From positions 1 through 62,532 of the forward strand of contig JBARAD010000299.1 of the NCBI GenBank assembly GCA_049791675.1: a stretch of 62,532 nucleotides of DNA. Direction: 5' to 3'. The translations under genes and the position numbers were made by a program. Source of the DNA: Chryseosolibacter sp049791675. Its GTDB lineage: Bacteria; Bacteroidota; Bacteroidia; Cytophagales; Cyclobacteriaceae. The notes beneath the pieces were generated by a model that did no database searches, was not told where the DNA came from, and saw only the letters and a program-made list of their open reading frames with translations. Below are positions 17,336 through 26,804 of this stretch, one piece after another. Numbering within the stretch: the stretch's first letter is position 1; each line of letters starts with the position of its first letter.

Positions 17336-17713
17336 TTAGCCGAGTCCCAACGCTTTCTTCAAGACAGCACAAAGCAAGAGAAACTCCGTGCTCTTCTCCA
17401 GACAATCGTAAACCCCAAGCTCCTTACATTCTTTCATCGTCAGATCATTCATTGTCGTTGAATACATGATAATCCTTGTTTCCTTAGAGCAGGAGTGTAA
17501 CTGAATTTCCTTCAAGACCTCCACACCGTTCATCAATGGCATGTGATAATCCAGAAAAATGTAATCCGGACATTCCTCTGCAATTCGTTGTATAGCCTCC
17601 ATTCCTGTGGAAACTATGACACAGTTGATAGAGGCGTCTATCGTTCTTATTGCTTCCTGGAATATCTCCCCATCGTCAGCATCATCATCCACATACAGTA
17701 CCTTCATCAGCAT
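17336..17713 (-). CDS. Single-domain response regulator
   Basis: A 125-residue lone receiver domain. Acidic pocket Asp9-Asp11, expected phosphoacceptor Asp55 in IFLDYHMPLMNG, switch Ser/Thr in MYSTT (85-87), and Lys107 in CLEKST. The usual Pro after the Lys is Ser here. It has no output domain. It is the downstream member of a run of three separate minus-strand receiver proteins (17336-18774), each with its own intergenic gap. No histidine kinase lies close by, so its partner must be encoded elsewhere or be the kinase at 3750-7877. Confidence 0.88.
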   Translation of the reverse strand: MLMKVLYVDDDADDGEIFQEAIRTIDASINCVIVSTGMEAIQRIAEECPDYIFLDYHMPLMNGVEVLKEIQLHSCSKETRIIMYSTTMNDLTMKECKELGVYDCLEKSTEFLLLCAVLKKALGLG

Positions 17714-17819
17714 TGATTAAGAGGACCCCAATATACCGCAAAATGTCAATTATCTTATAAGTAAGTTACGACAGAAACTTTCCTTCAAGATATAACTGCA
17801 ACGTCGTCACAGGCCGGCT

Positions 17820-18209
17820 TTAAACGACTTGCGGTTCACCAGACTTCATCTCACAGCATTGCGCAATAACATCCAGCAGGTGATTCAGATCAAATGGCTT
17901 TTGAATGAAGTGATCAATCCCTGCCTTATCTGCCCGATGCTTTAACGGATACGCGGAAATCATAACAATTGGAACGTGCCTGGTATGTTCCTGTAACCTC
18001 AGGAATTTGCTCAATGCCAGGCCATCTATGGTCGGCAGATTCTTATCAAGAATGAACAGATCGGGCCACGTATGCTTAGACTCAACGATACCGGTACCAG
18101 CCTTACATGACTCAACAACGTACCCGGCCCCGGTAAGGGCCTGTTCCAGCAAAAACAACATGTCATCGTCATCTTCTACAATGAGAATCCTTTTCCTGTT
18201 TGGCAGCAT
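17820..18209 (-). CDS. Single-domain response regulator
   Basis: A 129-residue receiver domain closer to the classical CheY/OmpR pattern than its neighbours: ILIVEDDDDML, phosphoacceptor Asp55 in LFILDKNLPTIDG, switch Ser85 in VMISAYP, Lys104 in IQKPFDL. A short C-terminal tail (CCEMKSGEPQVV) is not an output domain. It lies 106 bp upstream of the regulator at 17336 on the same strand. The N-terminal LPNRKR is basic and may not be folded. Confidence 0.88.
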   Translation of the reverse strand: MLPNRKRILIVEDDDDMLFLLEQALTGAGYVVESCKAGTGIVESKHTWPDLFILDKNLPTIDGLALSKFLRLQEHTRHVPIVMISAYPLKHRADKAGIDHFIQKPFDLNHLLDVIAQCCEMKSGEPQVV

Positions 18210-18357
18210 GGTTTAATTTAAATGGATCAGATAATGCAACACAACTTCAACGCTATTGGTGCACTGACGAGAAGAAAATAAGCCCGGCGGCGGATTAGCG
18301 TTTAATGCGGCAGGCAGGACTTTGACGTAAGGATGATAGTTGCCGGAATCGCGCGGT

Positions 18358-18774
18358 TCAGGCGACATGCCTGCTTTTTTGCCAATAGTTTAAGATCGCA
18401 TTGATGGAATCCTTAAGCTGGCTATACGTGCTGCCTTTTTCAAAAAAACCCTGGGCTTTCAATTCAAATGCTCTGGTGATATAAGTGTGTGTTGAGGCCG
18501 TTGACAGGAATACAAACGGGATACACTTTTCCTTCAGAATTCCGCAGGCTTCAATCTGACTCTTAAAACTCAAGCCATCCATCTTCGGCATGTTGATATC
18601 GGATATGATCAGGAAAGGCCTTACGGCAGATTCATATAGAAATTTTAAGGCCGCTTCGGCTGTAGTAAAAATCTTGATCTCGTTTAAAAACCCTAAATCT
18701 CTAAAGGCGAGCTGGATCATCTCCAGATCATCGCAATCATCCTCGACAACCACCAGGGGATTCATCAAATTCAT
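18358..18774 (-). CDS. Single-domain response regulator
   Basis: A receiver domain of 138 residues from the chosen start (MNLMNPLVVVEDD). A start 36 bases further upstream is possible but adds a basic, unlike stretch. Pocket Glu11-Asp13, expected phosphoacceptor Asp59 in LIISDINMPKMDG, Lys in FFEKGST. The pattern VEDDCDDLEMIQLAF is common in lone receivers of Cytophagales. It is the first of three neighbouring single-domain receivers on this strand, with no kinase in reach. Confidence 0.87.
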   Translation of the reverse strand: MNLMNPLVVVEDDCDDLEMIQLAFRDLGFLNEIKIFTTAEAALKFLYESAVRPFLIISDINMPKMDGLSFKSQIEACGILKEKCIPFVFLSTASTHTYITRAFELKAQGFFEKGSTYSQLKDSINAILNYWQKSRHVA

Positions 18775-19105
18775 ATCAAAGCGTTTTCTTTGTACACAAA
18801 ACCAATACATCTCGTTCAGGTCAGGAATGACGAACGGTTGGCAAAAAATCTGTTACTTCTTGAAATTCAACCAGCGGCAAGATACGCCCTTTTGATAATA
18901 TTTCTGGGTGCAGGAATTTTCATCCGGCTGAAAAAAGGCAATTCACATCGGAAAAATCGGTCACTGAAGTTCAATTTGGCCGGTGAATTTTTTAAAAGGA
19001 CCTGTATGTTGAAGGGAAATTTGCCCGTGCGTCAATGAAGACCATGACCGTGTCTGTTTGAATTTATATTAGTCATCTACGTTCTGTCAATCTCAACTGC
19101 CATCC
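18775..19105. other. Intergenic stretch, nothing recognised
   Basis: About 330 bases between the third receiver gene and the sulfatase gene end. No coding frame, hairpin with T-run or repeat was seen. Confidence 0.4.
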
Positions 19106-20569
19106 CTACTCAAAGACATACGGCGCTACAGGTTTCTGTCCTTTTACCCGCGGTTCCTGGTTCAATTGTTCAGGGCCGGTTTCAAAGTCCCCCTGACCTT
19201 GGCGCCACGCTGCCAACCGGGTCCTGTATCCGGCGATCAACTGTGCATATGTATTGTCATTGGCCAGGTTATTCGTTTCGTCCGGGTCAGCCTCCAGATC
19301 ATAGAACTCTTCAGCAGGGCGATGATGGTATCGCTGCAGTACGGCAGCGGCATGTTTATCCGTCTTTGATCTTTCCACCCAGGAGTCCCAATACTCACGG
19401 CCCCCGTCATGATCTTTGGCATGATCGATGTGCGTATGGTACGTATTTTCCGGCGCCAGGTTCAGAATATATTTATAGCGTCCGCTGCGCAACATGCGGG
19501 CTGGTGAACGGTTCATCATCCCGTCACCGGTATGCGAGGCGAATACTTCCTTCCGGTGATTATTCTTCTCCCCCGTGAGAACCTTCAAAAAACTCTGACC
19601 GTCTATCTGTCCAGGAGCTTCTCCCCCGGCGATTTCAACAAAAGTAGGCAACACATCCGCCAGCGATACAAGCACATCGGTACGGCTATTGGCCTTCACC
19701 TGTCCGGGCCAGCGCACGAGCATGGGCACCTGTAGCCCGTCATCATAAAGACTCCATTTCGCGAAAGGCCATTGCGGCCCCTGGTCGGCGGTAAAGACAA
19801 ACACCGTATTTTCCGACAGCGCATGTTCTTCGAGGCTATGCAGCAGCTTGCCGACATTGCTGTCCATTTTGGTAATGTCCTCGTAGTAGCGGGCACGTGA
19901 AACCCGCGTATCCTCCGTATCAATATGCTTTGAGGGTATCTCCACGTCCGCGGGATGGTAGGTGGATCTTTCGGGCCATATCACGTGGGGACTATGGTCC
20001 GTAACGATCAGTAAAAAGGGCTGCTCATTCCCTTTTTCCGATAACCACGTGTCGACAGGATCCATGTTCAGGTCAAAATTCAGACCCGGTTTCTTTTCAA
20101 AACCCGGTTCGGGAACATTCGTGCCGGAAATGCGCCCAAAGGGAAAAACGTTTTCAGGACCTACGTGCAGTTTACCTGCGATGACAACACGATAGCCCAG
20201 TGGTTGGAGATAGTGCGCCAGGGAGCGCACATCTTCCCTGACGCCACTGTGATTTCCATGGGCCCCGTGTCTGAATGGCAACAGCCCGGTAAACAACGTG
20301 CTGCGGGAAGGGCTGCAGGTTGGCGAACCGGCAAAGGTCCGCGTGAAAAGCAATGACTCCTTCGCAAGTCTGTCGAGGTTGGGTGTCCTTACCACCTTGT
20401 TTCCATAGGGCCCGATATCATCGGCATCGAGGTCATCCCCGACGAAGATCACAATATTGGGACGGCCTGGCGGAGCTTTCGCCATTCTCACCGGGTTAAG
20501 GTTCTCGTCCCGGGCTTCTACGGATAAACAAGAAAGGAACAGGACACTTATTACCAGGATCTTTTTCAT
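19106..20569 (-). CDS. Secreted sulfatase (formylglycine type, family S1)
   Basis: A 487-residue enzyme with a signal peptide (ILVISVLFLSCLSVEA). The sulfatase signature C-x-P-x-R is present as Cys85-S-P-S-R89, where the Cys is converted to formylglycine. Metal ligands sit at Asp45-Asp46 (FVGDDLDADDIG), with further ligand blocks FTADQGPQWPF and a preceding VTDHSPHV. The layout (PGRPNIVIFVGDD start, TNNLAND near the end) is that of S1 sulfatases such as N-sulfoglucosamine or choline-sulfatase-like branches. It removes sulfate esters or N-sulfates from sugars, probably in the periplasm. No maturating enzyme lies in the window. It stands alone, without a visible operon partner. Together with two heparinase-type lyases it hints at sulfated glycans, which remains inference. 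Confidence 0.9.
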   Translation of the reverse strand: MKKILVISVLFLSCLSVEARDENLNPVRMAKAPPGRPNIVIFVGDDLDADDIGPYGNKVVRTPNLDRLAKESLLFTRTFAGSPTCSPSRSTLFTGLLPFRHGAHGNHSGVREDVRSLAHYLQPLGYRVVIAGKLHVGPENVFPFGRISGTNVPEPGFEKKPGLNFDLNMDPVDTWLSEKGNEQPFLLIVTDHSPHVIWPERSTYHPADVEIPSKHIDTEDTRVSRARYYEDITKMDSNVGKLLHSLEEHALSENTVFVFTADQGPQWPFAKWSLYDDGLQVPMLVRWPGQVKANSRTDVLVSLADVLPTFVEIAGGEAPGQIDGQSFLKVLTGEKNNHRKEVFASHTGDGMMNRSPARMLRSGRYKYILNLAPENTYHTHIDHAKDHDGGREYWDSWVERSKTDKHAAAVLQRYHHRPAEEFYDLEADPDETNNLANDNTYAQLIAGYRTRLAAWRQGQGDFETGPEQLNQEPRVKGQKPVAPYVFE

Positions 20570-20979
20570 TCGGGAAATGAGGTATATATGTTGGAAGACC
20601 GGTTCAAAACAGAAATCCGGATGACGAAATAAAAAATGAGAACAGTCCGTGTGATTTTCAACTTCCCAAACCGTTTTTTTTAAAAAGAAGATATCTCAAA
20701 CATAGGGAAAAATCCTGCACACGGTTGCGCTCCTTGGCAGTTTTCAGATTTTACTATTTTTTTTTCACAGCATTCGTACTTTTTCAGAAACCGATGTGTC
20801 TATTCCCCGGGGACCTCATGTCATGGACCTCCGTTTTCATCGACCGGTTCATTTCTATCCGCGCCGTGCGGGTGGGGGTACTTTGAACCGCGCGCTTTTA
20901 TTTTTGCCCTGCTTTTGTTATATTCATTAAGCAGTCCCAACTTATCAACTGAAATGTTATCCTTCAAAACCTTCCTTTT
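20570..20979. other. Divergent promoter region of sulfatase and lipocalin-like gene
   Basis: About 410 bases between two divergent starts. It holds several A/T runs (TTTTTTAAAAAG near 20680, a T-run near 20760) and TATATTC about 60 bases before the plus-strand gene, which partly resembles a -7 element. No gene was seen. Confidence 0.4.
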
Positions 20980-21780
20980 ATGAAAGCCCTGATTTTTCTG
21001 ATCCTATCGGTATACGTGATGAGTGCACAGGTTGCTGCGCAACACCCGCTGATCGGTACGTGGGAAATGATATCGGTCAAAGGTATCGACGCGGATGGCG
21101 AGCCATTTTCTCTGGATACAACTGCGGTGAAGGAAACCAAGATCATCACCCCTACCCATTATATGCTCATTGCCTGGGATGTCGATGGAGACTCGCTGCT
21201 CTTTAACCGGACCATGGCGGGGCAAGTCCGCCTGGAGGGAGAAAAATATATTGAAATCCCCACCCAGGCTTCTGTTCAGATATTCGAGAATGTTAAAGTC
21301 GATTTTACCTGGAAGCTGGAAGGCGATGTCTTCACGCAGTCCGGCACCATTGTCAGGCCCGACGGAAAATTGATCGTCCTGGAGGCGTTGAAATTCAAAC
21401 GCGTTACAGATGTGAACCCTCATTCCAAAAATCCCGCGATCGGGACATGGAACCAGCTTTCCGCGCGCTATACGACACCGGATGGCAAGAACAATTCATC
21501 CTTTAATGCCTCGGACAAACGATTGCTGATCGTCACACCTACCCACTGGATGCGGATGGATCATAAAAACAAGGAGTTTGACGGTGTTTCCTACGGTACT
21601 TACACGCTGGAACGCGACAGCATTTTCACCACGGTGGATTTCTCAACGTATCCATCCAGCGGCGAACAGGTCAAATTCAAACAAAAAGTTGCCGGCAACA
21701 AGGTGCATATCACGTCAGCGGGCATGACACCCGAAGGTGAGCGCGCAACGTTTGTCGATATGCTGGAAAAGATCGAATGA
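20980..21780 (+). CDS. Secreted protein with two lipocalin-like domains
   Basis: A 266-residue protein with a signal peptide (ALIFLILSVYVMSAQVAA). Two similar halves follow. The first starts IGTWEMISVKGIDADGEP (residue about 27) and the second IGTWNQLSARYTTPDGKN (about 152), each followed by a TPTHYMLI / TPTHWMRM block. This is an internal duplication of a lipocalin-like domain of about 120 residues. The fold usually binds small hydrophobic ligands; no ligand can be named. The gene stands alone, divergent from the sulfatase, and the minus-strand terminator at 21844 follows it. Confidence 0.75.
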   Translation: MKALIFLILSVYVMSAQVAAQHPLIGTWEMISVKGIDADGEPFSLDTTAVKETKIITPTHYMLIAWDVDGDSLLFNRTMAGQVRLEGEKYIEIPTQASVQIFENVKVDFTWKLEGDVFTQSGTIVRPDGKLIVLEALKFKRVTDVNPHSKNPAIGTWNQLSARYTTPDGKNNSSFNASDKRLLIVTPTHWMRMDHKNKEFDGVSYGTYTLERDSIFTTVDFSTYPSSGEQVKFKQKVAGNKVHITSAGMTPEGERATFVDMLEKIE

Positions 21781-21843
21781 TAATAAGAAATCCAACATTG
21801 CAGGATCCAGTCGCGAACAATTCAGAACGTTCAACCATGCAAT

Positions 21844-21878
21844 AAAAAAGGACCAGCACGCGCAAGCTGTGCCGGTCC
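21844..21878 (-). terminator. Intrinsic terminator after the TonB-dependent receptor
   Basis: On the minus strand GGACCGGCAC pairs with GTGCTGGTCC across a short loop and is followed by TTTTTTATT. It lies 37 bases past the receptor stop at 21915. Confidence 0.8.
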
Positions 21879-21914
21879 CTGAGACTGGTATCTGCAACAG
21901 GTTACCCCAATGGA

Positions 21915-24722
21915 TCAGAAGTTATATCCATAGGTAAGGGCGAACGTCCTTCCTGGTCTGAAGATGGAATACACGGCTTCCGCGCCGCCAAACCCTTTGT
22001 AAAGATCCTTTCGTTCAGCCATCAATAAATTGTTGATCCCAAAAGTCAGGCGGTGATTTTTATTCACACCCAAATCCCGGTACACGTTCAGATTCAAGCT
22101 GTTGAAAGGTTGTGTGTAAATATCAGGAATTGCACCCACGCCAATCACCAGCAAACTCTCACCCTGGACATTGTAGGAAAGGTTTGCGTTGAAGAACCCA
22201 TTGGTATCGGAATAATTCAGATAGGCGTTGATAAGGTACGGAGACTGGCCGCCCATAGGCCTGGTCGATTCAACCTGTTCTCCGTCACGGGCATTGTTTT
22301 GGCGCGATTGGAACTCCGTGAGCCCACTTTCATTCACGACCACAGCATTCAGATCCACCTTCGAATTGGCGAGGGTCACATTGGTTCCGACTGACAAACC
22401 TGACAACAGCGGGCTGACAAAGTCGAGTCCTTTCCTCAGTTCGAATTCCACTCCATACACCTGACTCGCCCCGGCATTACGCGGCTTCACATTATCAGGC
22501 GCCACATCATAGGTGACAAGTTCAATATGCCCGTCAAAGGCTTTATAAAAGCCTGACAGGGAAACCATGTCACCGTTCTTAAAGAAGTTTTCAACACGCA
22601 CGTCGTAGTTATTGATCAAGGTTTGTTTCAGGTCCAGATTTCCATTAAAGAAACGCTTCGCGATAGGATCGTAGATCTGGGCTGCGGACTTCTCCTTGAA
22701 TGAAGGCCTTGCAAGGGTTTGCCCGAAGGAACTCCGCACGTTCATGGTCTCCGTTAATCCATACACCAGATTTACAGAGGGGAGAACATTGATCTCATTT
22801 AACGTCTTATCATTTTCATATGCACTGCCCCTGGAGTCAACGCCAGTGTAATACATGTCAGCTTTTTCCAAACGGGCGCCGTAAACCGCCTTCAATTTTC
22901 CGAATGCCATTTCTGTCATCAGGTATCCTGCATAGACGGTGGAACTGGCATCATAATTATTGGTCGCTTCCGGGTTGCCTTCGAGGTATGTACCCCGTCG
23001 TTCACTTGCCGTCCAGATGTTTTCATCCTTCAGAAAATAATCGGCGTCGACAGGAACACCTGAGCGGTCCGTTGTATTGATCCGGTAGTTGAACACTTCG
23101 AATTTTCTGTCCTTGTAGAGACCCGCCGCGCCGAACTGGAGCTTATTGTTCTTTCCATAGGGAAGCGTAAAATCCACCTTCAGGTTTTCATTGAATTCAT
23201 TCAGGTCGCGCCAGAATCTCCTGATACCTGCGCCGGCGCCGGTGTTGAGCGTCGGCATCTCCGGATTGCTGATATCAATGGCGGTTTCGCGAAAATCGGG
23301 ATCATAGGTCCTTGCTAGGGTCACTGCATTCTTCCAGTCAACGCGAAGTTTGCCCAGTTGGTGTGTGCCCGTAAGCAAACCGTTTGTCACCGCGCGCTGG
23401 GAGTAGGTCAGGATGTTTTCATCCAATGTTGCCTGCGTCTGATCATAGTCGCGGCTGATCCTGTCGGAAGCTTCAGAGACCCCGTTCTGCGTTCTGAAGA
23501 TCGTTGCCGAGAAATTGTGCTTGTCAAACTTGATGGCGCCTGACAATAATCCGCTCCACAGAACATTTGTACGCGACAGTTCGCCTTTTCTCACCTCTTC
23601 GGCGAAAAAATCATGATCGGCCCTGTCGTCATCTTTGGTATAATCGCCGAATTCAACGTTGTCGTAATATTCAAACCGGCTCTGGTAATTAAAGATGGCT
23701 GTATAACCCAGGGTATATTTGTCTTTGTTGATCTGGTTTCCGTGGCTGAAAGAAAACGAGGTATTCAGAAAATTGCGTTTGCGCTCGGTAGCCAGTTGAG
23801 GATTCATGCTTCGCGTAAGCGACTCAACGGCTTCCGGATCGGATGAGGCCACATCCGGCACCATGGTCGAAGACGGAAACGGTAAAGCCCTGGTTCCATC
23901 GTCAAAGCCAAGCCAGTCGGTTTTCCCTCCGCGGTAACTCGGGTAATTGCTATTGAGATTCATTTCGGGGTTGAACCTGAATCCCAGTGAAACTGACGTC
24001 GTCTTTACTTCCGGAAAATTTTTGGTTTCCACGTCAACGATAGCACCGGTGAAATCACCCGGCAGATTGGGGGAAAAAGTTTTATAGACAATTACATTCT
24101 CCAGCACTGAGGTGGGGAAGATATCGATCTGAACATCGTTTCTGTCGGGATCAAGGCCGGGGATGGTCATGCTGTTTAAGGTCGTACGCGTATAGCGGTC
24201 ACCCAGGCCTCTGACATAAACGAACTTCCCGCTTTGCACGGAGACACCCGTAACCCGTCCCATCGCGGTGCCAAGGTCCCTGTCTCCGGTCTTTTTGAAG
24301 CTCTGATTGGACACGCCGTCGACCACATTCGGTGATTTGCGCTGGAGCGTCATGATGCCGGTTTCGGAATCTCTTAATGCCTCACCTGTTACCACTACCT
24401 CCGCGAGTTCGGATGCAACGGGCGCCATTACAAAATCAAGTGCCGTTACCTCACCTTTCTTCACCTCGACATTTTCGATCGTCTGTGTCTGAAAGGAAAT
24501 AAATGTCAATACGATGGTGTGCAGACCGGGCTCAAGTGACAGGGAGTAATTTCCATCAAAATCGGCCACGACGCCGATACCTGTTCCCTGCTTCATCACC
24601 GTGGCGCCGTACAATCCTTCACCCGTTTCACCATCGGTGACCTTTCCCCGGACAAAACCATTCTGAGCCATGACCCCGGCATTGAATGCGAGGAAAGCGG
24701 ATAGTAAGAGTAATTTTTTCAT
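21915..24722 (-). CDS. TonB-dependent outer-membrane receptor
   Basis: About 935 residues from the chosen start MKKLLLLSAFLAFNAG (earlier in-frame Met codons add only eight residues before the signal peptide). After the signal peptide comes a carboxypeptidase-regulatory-like domain (GFVRGKVTDGETGEGLYGAT, about 20-100), then a plug domain with VVTGEALRD and FVYVRGLGDRYTRTTLNS, then a long beta-barrel ending in the aromatic strand LTYGYNF. The ligand is unknown. Directly upstream on the same strand lies a beta-helix lipoprotein with its own terminator, a pairing I recall as frequent in Cytophagales. It is not of the SusC length class (over 1000 residues). Confidence 0.9.
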   Translation of the reverse strand: MKKLLLLSAFLAFNAGVMAQNGFVRGKVTDGETGEGLYGATVMKQGTGIGVVADFDGNYSLSLEPGLHTIVLTFISFQTQTIENVEVKKGEVTALDFVMAPVASELAEVVVTGEALRDSETGIMTLQRKSPNVVDGVSNQSFKKTGDRDLGTAMGRVTGVSVQSGKFVYVRGLGDRYTRTTLNSMTIPGLDPDRNDVQIDIFPTSVLENVIVYKTFSPNLPGDFTGAIVDVETKNFPEVKTTSVSLGFRFNPEMNLNSNYPSYRGGKTDWLGFDDGTRALPFPSSTMVPDVASSDPEAVESLTRSMNPQLATERKRNFLNTSFSFSHGNQINKDKYTLGYTAIFNYQSRFEYYDNVEFGDYTKDDDRADHDFFAEEVRKGELSRTNVLWSGLLSGAIKFDKHNFSATIFRTQNGVSEASDRISRDYDQTQATLDENILTYSQRAVTNGLLTGTHQLGKLRVDWKNAVTLARTYDPDFRETAIDISNPEMPTLNTGAGAGIRRFWRDLNEFNENLKVDFTLPYGKNNKLQFGAAGLYKDRKFEVFNYRINTTDRSGVPVDADYFLKDENIWTASERRGTYLEGNPEATNNYDASSTVYAGYLMTEMAFGKLKAVYGARLEKADMYYTGVDSRGSAYENDKTLNEINVLPSVNLVYGLTETMNVRSSFGQTLARPSFKEKSAAQIYDPIAKRFFNGNLDLKQTLINNYDVRVENFFKNGDMVSLSGFYKAFDGHIELVTYDVAPDNVKPRNAGASQVYGVEFELRKGLDFVSPLLSGLSVGTNVTLANSKVDLNAVVVNESGLTEFQSRQNNARDGEQVESTRPMGGQSPYLINAYLNYSDTNGFFNANLSYNVQGESLLVIGVGAIPDIYTQPFNSLNLNVYRDLGVNKNHRLTFGINNLLMAERKDLYKGFGGAEAVYSIFRPGRTFALTYGYNF

Positions 24723-24880
24723 TGCTTGCATCTTTTGATACAGCAAAAGTATCCGCCCGACATTACCTGGTTGTTTTTCTCAGATTACGCTCGTTTTAAG
24801 TTTGCGGGGACCATCTGCGGATTTGTTTACATTAAATTAACATTGGAAGCGGAGCCAGAACATCAGTCGGGTGCACCACC

Positions 24881-24909
24881 AAAAAAAAGCCCCGCCTGGA
24901 AGGCGGGGC
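24881..24909 (-). terminator. Intrinsic terminator after the beta-helix lipoprotein
   Basis: On the minus strand GCCCCGCCT-TCC-AGGCGGGGC is a perfect 9-bp stem with a 3-base loop, followed by eight T. It lies between the lipoprotein and the TonB receptor and should lower read-through into the receptor gene. Confidence 0.92.
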
Positions 24910-24935
24910 ATGCACTCACTAACCACTGTCTTTTT

Positions 24936-26456
24936 TTAATTCATCAGCGACCTTGCAGCAGAGGCTGTCCAGCTCCAGGTTTCAACGGCAGGGGCACCCG
25001 TTGCAGTATCCCCAGACACGATAAGGCCCGCGGCAGCGGCATCATCGGCCGTGGTATCACAGGTACCGGAGGAGGCGTACACATCTACTGCATATCCCGT
25101 AAACTTAACGTTCGTGAAGACGAGGTTCCCCTCCACGAGATTTCTGAAAGCATTTGATGTGGAGGCGCAAGCACCATCATAGCTGGCTGCAATTTTAATC
25201 AGCTGGCCAGCATCATATCCGCTAAAGATCACATTCTCTACCGTACCCTGTGCCTTTGATTTGAAATCAGCAGGATTGCCGACATTACCGTGTCCGACGA
25301 TCGTGCCATTCTTTAAGGTAAATTTTCCGGCGGCATTGGCGGATCCTTCCGGTCCGTCGATCTCCAGACCTTTATCTGTATCTCCGCTGTGGATCACCAT
25401 GAATCCGTCAACGGTACCGGCATACGCCTGGTCTATATCCACACCGTCATCACCCTGATGAGACACAAGTATATTGGAGACATTGACTGATCCGCCGAAA
25501 AACTCAATGCCGTCATCGACGTTTGCGAAGATCTCGATATCGCTGATCGTCGTTCCGCTTCCAACGCCGCCAAGGGTCAGACCATTGATCTCGCTTCCGC
25601 CGGATATTTCCGTTCCGCCGTGGCGAATGGAAAGAAATTGAATACTGCCTGAATTGTCGTCAGCAACATTACCACCGTACAAGCCCAACGCTTCGTCTCC
25701 CGGAACCCCTTCAATCTGCGCTTCCGTCGCACCGGAATAAGAGATCGGCGCATTTCCAAGGATAACAAGGCCACCCCACTTTCCTTTGTCGGCCTCTGTT
25801 AGGCTGGTGCCTGCTGCCTGCCCCGGCATGATATTGTCCAGCACGCTGGTCATGATGATGGGTGCGTCTGCAGTGCCGACAGCATTGAGTTTTGCACCTC
25901 TTGCGATCATGAGCGCAGACGCGCTGATACCTTGTCCTTCGCGTCCTTTTACAATCGTTCCGGGTTCAATCGTCAGCGTAATGCCGGTCTTCACGATCAC
26001 CCGGCCCGCCAACTCATAAATATTGTCCGCGGTCCATGTCTGATTTGATTCGATCAGTCCGCTTACAACGACAACATCAGGAACCGGAAGCTCAGTCTTG
26101 TTGACCGGGGCGGTTTCTGTTTCGATCTTGTTATTATTATCAGTAACTGCAATCGTTACAGCGCCAGCACCCGGCGTCGCGTCAGCCACGTATGTCACTA
26201 CAATTTCTCCGGTTTTGGCTCCGACAGCCGGTTCAGATTTCTTCGTCGCGGTTCCGCCGGTAGCAGTTACCTCATAACTTTTAAATCCTCCGGGCACGGT
26301 CACCTCAAAGGTGACATCAGCGCTGTTGCTCACCTGTGTGTTGGTGATCTCCGGAGCCGTGATCGAGGGCCCGTCAGGAGTGGTTTCATCATCTTCACAG
26401 GCCACAAATGCCAGCATCAAAGCGGCCATGACCATCATCGATAAGAATTTTTTCAT
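24936..26456 (-). CDS. Surface lipoprotein with right-handed beta-helix
   Basis: A 506-residue lipoprotein from the ATG at 26456, chosen because MKKFLSMMVMAALMLAFVAC is a clean lipobox signal; a longer form would add eight residues. Acidic residues (EDDE) follow the Cys, a pattern often linked with surface export of Bacteroidota lipoproteins. Residues about 35-130 look like an Ig/IPT-like domain (ITAPEITNTQVSNSADVTFE). From about 140 on, the repeats TWTADNIYELAGRVIVK, LTIEPGTIVKG, and SIQFLSIRHGG suggest a right-handed parallel beta-helix, as in pectate-lyase-like or adhesin folds. No catalytic triad was recognised. It lies just upstream of the TonB receptor and may capture its ligand. Confidence 0.8.
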   Translation of the reverse strand: MKKFLSMMVMAALMLAFVACEDDETTPDGPSITAPEITNTQVSNSADVTFEVTVPGGFKSYEVTATGGTATKKSEPAVGAKTGEIVVTYVADATPGAGAVTIAVTDNNNKIETETAPVNKTELPVPDVVVVSGLIESNQTWTADNIYELAGRVIVKTGITLTIEPGTIVKGREGQGISASALMIARGAKLNAVGTADAPIIMTSVLDNIMPGQAAGTSLTEADKGKWGGLVILGNAPISYSGATEAQIEGVPGDEALGLYGGNVADDNSGSIQFLSIRHGGTEISGGSEINGLTLGGVGSGTTISDIEIFANVDDGIEFFGGSVNVSNILVSHQGDDGVDIDQAYAGTVDGFMVIHSGDTDKGLEIDGPEGSANAAGKFTLKNGTIVGHGNVGNPADFKSKAQGTVENVIFSGYDAGQLIKIAASYDGACASTSNAFRNLVEGNLVFTNVKFTGYAVDVYASSGTCDTTADDAAAAGLIVSGDTATGAPAVETWSWTASAARSLMN

Positions 26457-26804
26457 GTGTTCTAAGATTTTAGTTTGCATCTCACCACAAAGAACCGCGC
26501 GTGATATTACCTGTGAAGCAATGGAACTTTACGAAATTGTTAAGTCTGAGAGCCTATCGGGCAAACTGCAAGAACAACGCATTGTTACGTGGCAATTACC
26601 TTTTTGTTAAGTCAACGCGCGTCTGTTTTCCGTGCTGATTTAGTTCATACTTTCGTCTGAACAAAATTGAAGGCATCCGCAGGAGTGTTATTTCGTTTCG
26701 CCCTGAACAGCGCGTGCAATTTCGAAACGGCAAACTTTTTTAAAGGCCACCGCATCGTCCTATACTTTTTGTGTTGCCGACTCTCGTGAAAAAAAACAAA
26801 AACC
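26457..26804. other. Upstream region of the beta-helix lipoprotein
   Basis: About 350 bases with no convincing gene. It contains A/T-rich patches suited to the minus-strand lipoprotein promoter, but no clear TTTG/TAnnTTTG pair was found. Confidence 0.35.
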
